Assembly: GCF_001640805.2 (NCBI RefSeq)
Contig: NC_066835.1
Coordinates: 11,370,872-11,434,871 of the forward strand
Direction of reading: 5' to 3'
Source of the DNA: Lates calcarifer
Lineage: Eukaryota; Chordata; Actinopteri; Centropomidae
DNA length: 64,000 bases
Shown here: positions 51,761-61,971 of the stretch, piece after piece
Layout: each line of letters opens with the position of its first letter
How positions within the stretch are numbered: position 1 is the stretch's first letter
Made by a program: the position numbers and the translations under genes
The notes under the pieces: generated by a model
What the model saw: only the letters and a program-made list of their open reading frames with translations
Databases searched by the model: none
Told to the model about the DNA's origin: nothing

Positions 51761-52772
51761 AGTACAGCGAAAGACTTGGGTTGAGTTCTTTGGATCCAGC
51801 AGGCGGACGTAACATGGCGGGCTGGTCTTTCTGCCTTCTTGCCACACATGACAGACCGATTCATTACAGTCTGTGTTTTTGAGATATCTTAACGTTGAAT
51901 TTCTAGCTGTGATTTAATTGTGGAGCGATCTCAGCACATCTGTCTAGTTTTTGTTCGTGTATTGTGTCAGTGTTGAGGTTTGTTTGGGGGGTTATTACAA
52001 AATAAAGCGCTAACATAAGCTTCTTGTATCGACGTGCTGTCGGCAGCCAGCTCAACATTAGCAGCTCTCGTTGGCAGGAATCTCTCAGCCCCGCGTTTCC
52101 TCGCGATGGCGTTTCCTATTGTCATTAAAGCGGCATGTTTACATGTTAAATGTAACAGTTAATGACTATTTGTATGGTATATTTAGGGTTTCATGGTTTG
52201 TTTTGGCGACGCATTGGAATAACAGTATTTCTTAAGTCAAGGTGTGACACTGTTAGCCCCGTCACAACGCATGCGCATGTTGTATTTAGACCGTTACCGC
52301 ATAATATGTACTAATAGTGGTTAAAAACAGGCAGCTGAAATTATGATAATGAATCAGTAATAACTTGTTGGGTTCCGTTGGATTTACGACAGCACAAGCT
52401 ACATAGACGAGTGCGACAGTTGTTTAATACATTGATTATGTTGGTGAAATTTTGACCACTAGTGACAACAAATGTGAATACATAGTAGTGGTAGTAGAGA
52501 TACTTTTTTTAATGACAGTAAGTTTTATAATGACTGACTCGCCTAGCCAATGACATTTGTGCATTTCATGTGATTTTTTTTCCTGTTTTGATGAGCATAT
52601 ATTACATGTCTTCCTGTGTTCCATGTGTTGAGATCTAATATTGTGTGTGTCTGTCCCTCAGGGCTCCCCTGTCTCTGCACAGGTGTATGAGCGCTACCCA
52701 GAGGGCCTAGGGGCAGCTCTTTACCGGGAGCACTTTGACTTCAACGCTGAGCCACCTTGGGATCCTAGCTGA
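51704..52772 (+). promoter_or_regulatory. azin1: azin1 upstream conserved coding region (uCC), non-AUG, polyamine-responsive
   Basis: Spliced from 51704-51757 and 52662-52772. Read from the ATT at 51704 it gives 54 codons: IPPKKRRRFSKTFWPLSH from the first exon, then GSPVSAQVYERYPEGLGAAL, YREHFDFNAE and PPWDPS before TGA at 52770-52772. No ATG occurs in this frame between the upstream TAA near 51640 and the stop. Vertebrate AZIN1 mRNAs are known to carry such a uCC, started at a near-cognate AUU; with high polyamines ribosomes stall at the conserved Pro-Pro-Trp and the queue behind them favours uCC initiation, lowering synthesis of antizyme inhibitor. The PPW (codons 49-51) and the ATT are both present. 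The uCC stop is 129 bases upstream of the main AUG in the spliced mRNA. Confidence 0.88.
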
Positions 52773-53202
52773 TAGCGGGACAGGTCCATCTCCTGACTTG
52801 TCCATGTGAGTGACTTTGTCTCTGTTGTACACACAAAGATACATACTAGCTTGCTAGCATACATAACATGTTTGTTCTGGGTCTGAAGTCTTTGGAAGTC
52901 AATATATTTAAATGAAAGTTCAGTGAAGTGTCAGGAGTTTACACATTTACTAATCATACAGAATGTAAGTTTTCTTGTGTTTTGTTAGTCAGCAGTTAAT
53001 GAGTACTATGCCTGTGATTTAATCAGACTGGCTAAATTACTGTAAAGAAATTTATTGTGGTGATATTAACAGCTGTATTTTTTCCCCCCTCTCTCTCTCT
53101 TTCCAGTTTGTTGCATACCGGCAGGACCCATTGGCTCAGTCGTGACCCCTTGACTTGTTTATCTGTTCTTTATGATTGTCGGCTTAGCGGAATACGGTTG
53201 AG

Positions 53203-56200
53203 ATGAAAGGACTCGCTGACAAACCTAGCTACATCATTGAACTCCTGGAGGGAGGAGTGACCCTTGAAGATGTCATTGACGGACACATCTGTGAACAGGC
53301 TCTGGTCAGTTCAGCTCGCAGGCCTTTTAATAGCTCCCCGGAAGAAATTCCAAAAGTGCTTCAGATGGCTTTCACAACAGTGTCATTAGTGCTTTCATCT
53401 GATATACAGCAGGTTTTCTCCTGTTGATTTTTGAGACACACAGTTCTTCAGTCTGTCAGGATTTGATCTATACATGCAGTGTGATTTGACCAGTTGCTTT
53501 GGGTACTCCCCTTGTGTTCACAGGTGGAGAAGAGTGCGTTCGTGGTGGGGGACCTCGGTGCCCTGATGCGACAGCACGCGTGCTGGCAGAGTGTAGTGCC
53601 GCAGCTGCAGCCCTACTACCCAGTCAAGTCCAACAGCAGCCCTGCAGTCATCCAGGTGCTGGCCTCCTTGGGCCTGGGCTTCGTTTGCACCAACAAGGTA
53701 AAATTCAGACATCACAGAAACTAATTCAGGCCGCACTGATCCGTTTACTTTTTGAAAAGAGCTCAGTACTTCATCCTCTTATGGTAACTCTTGACATTTC
53801 GGGGCCATTACATTATAAGCACTCAATTGATTACTAACCAGCTGATGACTGTTATCAACTTACGCAACACAATTGGTACCTTTTTGATTGTTTTGATGGG
53901 GCTTTTAGACTCTGTTGCATCAATTCATTTAATGTGTGTGTCCTCTTTCCTCTAGGCTGAAATGAACCTGGTGCTGGAGCACGGCGTGCCACCAGAAAAC
54001 ATCATTCTGTCAGGTGTTTGTAAGCAGCTGGCACACATCAAGCACGCTGCCAAGAACAACATCCAGCATCTTGTGTGCGAAAACGAGGCAGAGTTGTCCA
54101 AGATTTCCCGTCTGCACCCAAGTGCAAAGTAAATGAAATTTTTTCCTTAGTTACTTTTAATCCTCGTGTTTCTGTACAACTGAAGACTGTGTCAATGTAA
54201 TTACTCTGTTGATAGAGAGAGATGTTATTTCTCCCTTGGGCTCAAAATAAAGAGAAAATTGGGAAAGCCTTTGTCATTGTCAAGAACTCATTTATTTTGC
54301 TTCGACAGATGTTTCATTCACGTTTTTTCTGTCTCTTCTAGGTTGCTGCTGCAGTTGACCACTGAGGCTCACGCGGCTGAGACGAGCATGGCCTTTGGCT
54401 GCTCTCTGAAGAGCTGCCGGCATCTGCTGGAGGCGGCCAGGGAGCTAGGAGTCCAGGTGGTGGGGGTGACCTTCCACATCCCCAGCTCCTGCCAAGACCT
54501 GCAACAGGCTTACACCCATGCACTGTCAGATGCACGCTGTGTGTTTGACATGGGGGTGAGTGCTGTCTGGAAAATATCTTTAGTCAATATGTCAATTCAC
54601 GGAACCTCAATGCCTGTTTATCTCTTGGAATTTCTTTTTCATCAAGGATAGTAACACAGTCTTTGCGTGTTTCCATTCAGGTGGATCTGGGCTTCAACAT
54701 GAACACTCTGGACATTGGTGGTGGATTTACTGGCTCAGAGTTTCAGCTCAAACAGGTGAGTGGTAAACAGCTATCACCTACACAATAATGTGGGATGTCA
54801 GTACAAGTGCAGTGCTGGGTGCTCTGCCGATTTTTTTTTTTGTAGGTCAAATATAATTTCTGTTGCTTCTCACTAAAAACACACAGAAAGTAATGGAAGA
54901 ATGGATTTCAGCTTTAAAAGCGCTTAATGCCCAAAGCCAAAGTTGTTGCTCCGTGTGTGTTTCATGTGGAAACGCTCTCTTGAGTGCATATTTGTTTATA
55001 TTGCACTGTGTGTGCAGGTTGAGTCTGCAGTCAGGCCACTGCTGGACGCTTACTTCCCCCCACTGTCTGGCGTGCAAGTGTTGGCCCAGCCTGGCAGCTT
55101 CTACGTGGCTTCAGCTTTCAACTTGGCTGTCAACGTGATCGGGAAAAAGGTGGTGACCCGCCACTGGGACAGCCTACCTCAAGGTGAGTTACTTAATTTT
55201 CTGAGACGTTCTCTTTGTCCTCTGTAGTCCAGTGAAGGGAGTGATAGACAGAGTAATTTGTGTCCTCATGTTTGTTGTTTCAAGATTATTTACACATGGC
55301 TGTTGCATAATCATAGCTAACCCCTCAGAGCGTGTCCCACGCTGGAGACCTCTGTTTGTTTGTTCTGTATTTCTGACCGGGTCACCCACTATACTTTCAC
55401 AGGTGAAAACAATGAGGACACAGAGTTCCTGTACTACATGAATGAGGGCGTTTATGGCCCATTCAGCCGCAAGCTCCTGGGAAACTCCATCACTGCCCCG
55501 TCAGTGCACAAGGTTAGTAGGCCTCCACCCAAGAGCATCAACTCCATTCAGGACTGAATGAGGCGGCTCAAGTTGTTTTGGGAAAAGCGGGTCATGCAAT
55601 ATGAGTATTCCAGGATAAAGGATCATAATTGCTTCAGATAGCGAGCTGTGTTGACTCATAAAGACCCTACATTAGATCTGGGTTTTCTCATACAAAGCCA
55701 AGATGTGTGACGTTATTCAAAAAGGTCAGTGGCAAACAAACAAACAGCTGGTTGCTACCCAGCTGTAGTCTAGGTAACAACCAGCTCTTTGTTTATCTGT
55801 ACTGTCATTGAGAGTTAGTGATGCAGTTCCAGTTTTGTGCTCTGTTTACCTTACAATCACAAAATGGTATCAAACACAAAATAAAACTTAAAGTGGGGCC
55901 GAAGGTAACTATTAAGGTCAGGGTAAACTAAACAGACAAAGATGTCTAGTGATGTAGAGACTGTGTTGAGGTGCTTCAGGGCAATAATTTATTCATTCAG
56001 CTTTAAGCTACCACAGGAACACAGCTTGCAAAGGATGATGCGTCAGTGTTGTATGTGATGAAAAAAATGAGCCTAACATTTCTTCTTCTTTTTCCCCTCT
56101 CTCCAGCATGTGCTGTGCGCTGAGGAGACTGTGTATCCCAGCAGCCTGTGGGGCCCGTCACTGGACCAGCTGGACCAGGTGGTGGAGCGCTGCCTGTTGC

Positions 56201-56504
56201 CTGAGCTCAGTGTGGGAGACTGGCTTCTGTTCTCCAACATGGGAGCGTGTGGCCTGGAGGAGTCCACCTGCCTCTCCAGCTCCCCCCAGTTGCCCATCTA
56301 CTACACTGTCTCCACCTCTGACTGGTGAGTATGGAGTGAGATAGCCTGTAAGGTTCCACTGCCAATACAAATGTCAGAGGGTTATACTTAAGCAGAAAAC
56401 TGATCCCGGTGTTTGCTGTTGCGCACAGGTACGAAATGCAGGAGGCTGGTGTGGCACTGGACAGTGCCATGAAGGATTTCGCCATGGTCCAGTACAGTGC
56501 GTAA
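53203..56504 (+). CDS. azin1: azin1: antizyme inhibitor 1, 9 coding exons, 435 aa
   Basis: Antizyme inhibitor is an inactive ornithine decarboxylase homologue that binds antizyme and so frees ornithine decarboxylase, raising polyamine synthesis and uptake. Coding exons: 53203-53304, 53524-53697, 53956-54128, 54342-54555, 54681-54755, 55018-55183, 55403-55512, 56107-56324 and 56429-56504, all GT-AG, phases consistent, 1308 bases with stop. Landmarks are YYPVKSNS (Lys69 kept), LDIGGGFTG, LAQPGSFYVASAF, MNEGVYGPF, SSLWGPSLDQLDQVVE and GDWLLFSNMGA. Residues needed for catalysis or cofactor binding in ornithine decarboxylase are replaced: Asp88 by Val, Arg277 by Ser, and the active cysteine (360) by Leu, as expected for an inhibitor. 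The start is chosen for its MKG N-terminus and good fit with the family. Human AZIN1 has 448 residues; the C-terminal tail is shorter here. No frame break was found. Confidence 0.96.
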
Positions 56505-57740
56505 CTACCCTCTGCCTCTGTCCCATATTATATTGCACAGATCCTCCTTAGCCTCTCCTTTCACCATGTGAGCAGAGGGGTCAGTGTGGTATTTGGGACA
56601 AGGGACTAAATGTGGTCAACATTCCAGCCACCTTGGAAAATGCAGTGTCCTATTATTTCTTCCAGGAATTTGACTTTTTTTACTTCTAGATATGGGAAAC
56701 AATTGGTCGTTCAATACCTCAATTGTCTAAAAAATTTTATCTGGAAGATAATCTTCTTATTTTCGCTCCTCCCTCTGATGGACTATGTCAGCTAATCTGT
56801 CAGCTAAAAGAACTCCAGCCCAGGCTCAAATGACATTATGCAACAAAATGGACGACTCTTTGGAGATGGGACCCCCCCCAACATGTTAGGGGTGGTTTGT
56901 TTCCTAAATAAAAAAAAATCCAGTTTACAAAATGTACAATTGATTTAAATCATGTTCTCTATTGATTACCTGTTGACAGTCGTGTAAATCCTGTATCTGT
57001 TCAACACTCATACATTTTGTCTGTAGATGATTTTTGAAGTGTTTAAAAGAATCGATGCCTTGTGTGGATTCTGTACTTCAGACCCCTCACTTTGCAGAGT
57101 TTAAATGAAATAATGACAATGATGTAACCTATTTCTTTATTGCAGTTCACCTCAATGCATTTTTATTTATTGGAATCAGATATTACTGGGGCATATTTAA
57201 AGCTCCATCTTTAAGTGTGTTTTGCCCAGGTATTATGCTGTGGCCCATCTAACAGTGTTTTTCCTGATAAGATATTGATGTGTTTTTTAACGCTACATGG
57301 ATATATGTGTGCTGTGATTGCCATTTGTGACCTCAGTGGTTTCCCTTTACTCGAAAGGCTTGAAGGAATTGCTATGGGAGATTCTCTCTACACTGAGCTA
57401 GAGCTTGAATACAGAGAAGCTGCATACACCCTAATGCACTCCCTGCCTCTAATAGAGAGAGAGGTTGATCTGGTTTAAATTGCACAAAAATCTTTTGTAG
57501 GTTAAAGAAATACTGTGACATTTAAAAACACACACCAGATTTTTTTTTTTCTTCATATTAGTGTCCCTTGCCAAGGGACTGGTCCTTCTTCTCCGAGGAT
57601 CTAGAAAACCAGCAATGGATGTTTTTCTAAAACATATATGATCTGTATGCGGCAGGTGTAGATTTATGTCTATACCTCGAAGTAAAAGACATGCTAGTTG
57701 TACACAGACCTCTCTTGAGGCAGTGCAAATGATAAATAAA
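56505..57740 (+). other. azin1: azin1 3' UTR with candidate poly(A) signal
   Basis: No coding signal follows the stop. An AATAAA at 57735-57740 is a plausible polyadenylation signal, giving a 3' UTR of about 1.25 kb. The 87-codon open frame at 57215-57478 lies in this UTR and has no recognisable features. Confidence 0.5.
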
Positions 57741-60700
57741 ATGCCCGGCTTTTCCTCATGCCTCTCTTAAGTTATGAGGGACATATTGCACAGTCTCTTG
57801 TACAGCTAAATCTCTCATGTCCAATGATATTAAAGGTGACCTGACTTAAACTGCAGTTTTTAAAGAATCCTGCCCTCGTGTTAAAAATGACTAATGTATT
57901 AATTACTTGCTTGTCTAAGGCACTAATGGACCATAGCCTGTTTTGACTGTAAATTGTGCTTGTTAAAGTAATGAAAGTGATTAATTTAATACATTTCTGA
58001 CTGAAATCATTTATCTTGTGTATGTGTGATCTTTGGTGTCAGATGATCAGTAGCTGGTTCCTACACGTTCTGGATAAAATTTTCACTGTTGGCCAACATA
58101 ATTCAGAAACATATGTTTACATAGATTTAGTGCTACTTAGGCTTAGTTTTTTTTACAGCAAGGAATGAGATCCTTCTTCCTGCTGTAACCAGTAAGAGCC
58201 TTAGACACCACTTCATAATCACATCCAAACAGCTCTCAACACAGAAATAAGCTAAACAAAATGTTCATAATATTGGTATCAATCAAGCTGGTTAATAAAG
58301 TTTTTAGGGAGGTATTCTGTTTTAATTATGATGGATATACAGTTCTTATTATATTTAATTCAGCTAGCCTCTATGGCCTATTCATCCTAAAAATTTCAGT
58401 ACTTTATATGGTTATAGCTTTTGTTGTTACCAAAGAAAAATCAATTATAAACTGCAGATTGTCAGTCTCAACACAAGATACATAAAAACACTGTACAACA
58501 TAGATTTTTGCAGAGTGCCACTCTGACAGGCACAAAAGATATCCTTGAAAAGAAGAGTTAAAACTTAGGCCTGATTCCGTTTAAGTTTTGTTCCAAGACC
58601 GTGGACTCCTCTAGATTAATCATAGCTCAATGATAGACGGATCGGGGCAGTCGATCACATTACAAAGTATCTTTACGTCAGAGAGTGGCATTCAAAGAGT
58701 GGAATCAGCTGCTGCAGTGTTGCAGTGTTTTGTTGTAATGAACACCAGTATGCTCATGGGCTTTGATGACATATGCAAAAATATGCAAAGCACTTAATTT
58801 ACAGTGTAATTCTTAAAGAGGGCAGCATCTACAGTTTGTCCTCTCCATCCCCTTGTACCTGTGTATGACAGTAGTTATTTACAGACATGGTCCTGAAGAC
58901 CTTTTCAAATTAACCACCCATCCTATAAACGAAAGGTAGCAGTAAAAAAAATCGTATCAGGATTCAGATAAAACTGCTAGCTAAAGTAAAATGGAAATTT
59001 GGTCATTTCTGTTATTTATTAGCTATTATCTATCTACCAACCTGTCTAGCGCCAATGCCAAATTCTGTGGTAGACAGCTTTAGAATAGCTATAGAAATTT
59101 GCTTAAAAATGTTCATGAATTACTGCCACTGAAACATTTTGAGGGAATCATTACTGATTGGTGCGCCAATCAGCGTCTCATTCATGTTCTTCACTACATG
59201 TCATCATGGTTAGCAGTTAGTATAGAAGAAATGATCAAGGTTCATTTGATAGTAGTGGCAATAACAATAAAGAAATAGCAGGCAACTTATTAGACTGCCA
59301 GGAACAAAGCAAACACTCATACAGCAGCATACAAACAAACAAGACTCTGCAATTACAAGGTTACAACACAGAGGTGATAGATTTGCAATTACATGATTGA
59401 GGAGTACCTTTCTTGGATCACAGCGTGTTCAGTGTGACAGAGCAAGTATGAATGCACTCCGAGTTGTTGATTCTGATTGGTAGCTCTCTGATTGGTTTAA
59501 TTGCATAACCATGAATTGGTTTGACAAGAGGGAATGTCACTGTGAAAAATCCCTTTATTCACCACTGAGTGGGTTAAGAGATGATGTAATCTAACTCAGT
59601 TGTCCTTCAGCAGTTTTACCTTTGGGCTATAGCTGCTCTGCCTTGGTAAGAAATGCTGCAGCGCAATCAGCTGCAGTGCGGTCATTATTTGACACTCAAT
59701 TCTGTCTGTATTGTTCCTCTTTTTGCCCAGAAAATTATATCACCCTGGCTTGCATTGACTGACCAGAGGCCACAATGGCTGATGTGACCTCGACAGTCAA
59801 ATTTTGAATAATGTTGGATCACTCTTAACACCAAATTGCTTCATGCCACAGAATTTTAATGGTCAGGTTAAGATTTGACAACAGGTGACATATGACCAAT
59901 TATGGCATGGTGTTGATAAAGGAATGTATCAACACCTGGGTTCATGGTATTGTGTAATAGCTAATAAAATTATTAAGTAGCCAAAAATAGTAAACTCGTT
60001 TGATAACACAAGAAACTACCAATCATCTACCCACCACGATGAAGCTCTGAACCAGAGTAATGTGGCATTGATGCTTTGATCGAATTGTTGATTTGTCCCC
60101 AGACAAACTGACCCTATTTCGTAAAGGCTAACTTGTATGCTGAAATTCTGACAGGCGGCTTGGGCTTTGCTCAATTTCTGTGAGAGCTAACATGTTTGCA
60201 AGCTGTTAGGCGGGAAGGCTGAACATAAGATTGTTAATTCAAAAGGCTTTAAATCGACTTTTAACTTGGTAAGTATAACGAAGCCTAAATGTCTGAAATT
60301 TAGTTTCGTTACTGGTATAAATTACTATGTGGTGGTAGCTAGCTCTTTTGTTCTTGCTAATCTTTAGACAGAGTAAAAAGTCCTGACACTTTATGCTATG
60401 CTAGCTCATACACATCTAACCTATCAATTTCACTCCCTCTCCATTCAAAAAGGTGAATCTATATAATTGGCTAAATAAAGTAGCATGATATGACATCACA
60501 ATAGAGGGACCACCCATTTAGCTCATTTTCTCGACAGCTCATTGGTTAGTCTTAGTCATGTACCACGTGACTGCCAGTGGGGGTCGCATTAGCCACGCCC
60601 CCCGGCCTAGCTATGTGTTGTAGAACCTAAAAATCCAATTAACAAGTCAGTTATTACATGAAATTCAAAAACTGAATAATAAAATGTATCACCTGAACAC

Positions 60701-60900
60701 TGTGGGACAGTGACTGATCTGTCTGGTAAAAGAGTAAAAAGTTATTCAGTTTTTAGAGAGAGACGCCTCCCATTGGTCAGTTTGTGCAGTATGCAAATGA
60801 GAACGGCTACGTCAGATCCTGAACTTGAGCGCCATTTTTTCCTCAATCGGGGAAGAAAGGGACAAAAGCTGGACCAAAAAATAACTTATCTGCGGAGGGG
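57741..60900. other. Spacer between azin1 and the next gene
   Basis: AT-rich sequence with no recognisable exon or known repeat. The right end (60540-60900) contains CACGTG-like and GC-rich patches (CCACGTGACTG, CACGCCCCCCGG) that probably belong to the promoter of the next gene. Confidence 0.4.
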
Positions 60901-60973
60901 GTTCGCTAACACATACCGTGCTGCGTTCTTGTTCTTCCTACAGCGGTGTGTGTAGGCAGAGGATGCTGCTCGG

Positions 60974-61018
60974 ATGAGTGTGTGTGTCTGCAGCTCTAGC
61001 AGCGGACGCAGCTTGTCG

Positions 61019-61055
<37 letters not shown>

Positions 61056-61971
61056 GTTGCGGGCCGGTGGAAGTGGAAAACGTTAACCGTGCTGGAGGTG
61101 GCACAGCGACAACTAACGTTAACCTGCACGGAAAATTAGACGAGGTAAATATCTGCGTGGAGGCTGAGGGACATCCTCGAGTAGGAGGAAGCGGCGTGGC
61201 TGGCTTAGTGACCCGGCTCGTTGCTGTCAGCGTGATACTAGGGGCTTTTTAAATAACCTCCGGTGTGGGCAACATACACACAGCAGTGTTAGCATGCATG
61301 GTAACTGTGTGCAGGAATAGGTTTTTACTTAGGAGGTGATTTAATCCAAATGCACACTTTAACAGGCTAAAGATAAAGTTTTCTTACCCATCACTAAATA
61401 AAGTATTTATGTAGAGACTTACAGTGTATGACACTCAAAGTGAAATCAGCTGTTGCACAGTGTCTGTATCTATTTTATTGTATTGCCATGATGCGTACAC
61501 AGGCAAAATATCCATGTAACATTACATCCATGCTTTTATTTTCACTGTCATTTTAATAGGAAAGTATCGTTAAGTTCAGGGATGTCATTTTTATGTCTTT
61601 TACGTGTTTATGGTGACAATAGAGTACTCATAGGTTTTTGTTTATCTTTTTAGCAGTATGACTCTATGAAATGATGCATTTAATAACTTGATTTCTAAAC
61701 TGAACTAGATGCTAGGTTCGTTGAAATTCATGGCTAGTTGGTATATGTACTGCACATATTAACTGACCACAGCTAATTGCACTGATTGCTTTTGTTTCCA
61801 GCTTATTTCTACAGTCTTCCTTCACCAAACTGTATCTGTGGAAAACTAAATGATTACTCTGAAACTTATGTGCCTTTAATTGGAAATGCAGTGACCCCTC
61901 TGTCATATAAATTTTAATGTGCTCTAAATACAATAACAATTTGTTTCTTTTATCAGGCTTGTGAGATATAA
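60974..61971 (+). promoter_or_regulatory. Possible 61-codon upstream ORF ending in a TAATG overlap with the main start
   Basis: From ATG 60974 a frame runs 57 codons (MSVCVCSSSSGRSL, then a His-Thr run from the AC microsatellite) to the donor at 61144. Joined to 61957 it continues ACEI and stops at TAA 61969-61971. The last A of that stop is the A of the main ATG. This depends on transcription starting above 60974 and on that splice. Confidence 0.35.

Noticed and set aside
53499..53837. 112-codon alternative frame over azin1 exon 53524-53697
   Set aside because: Out-of-frame shadow of a clearly conserved azin1 exon that runs into the intron.
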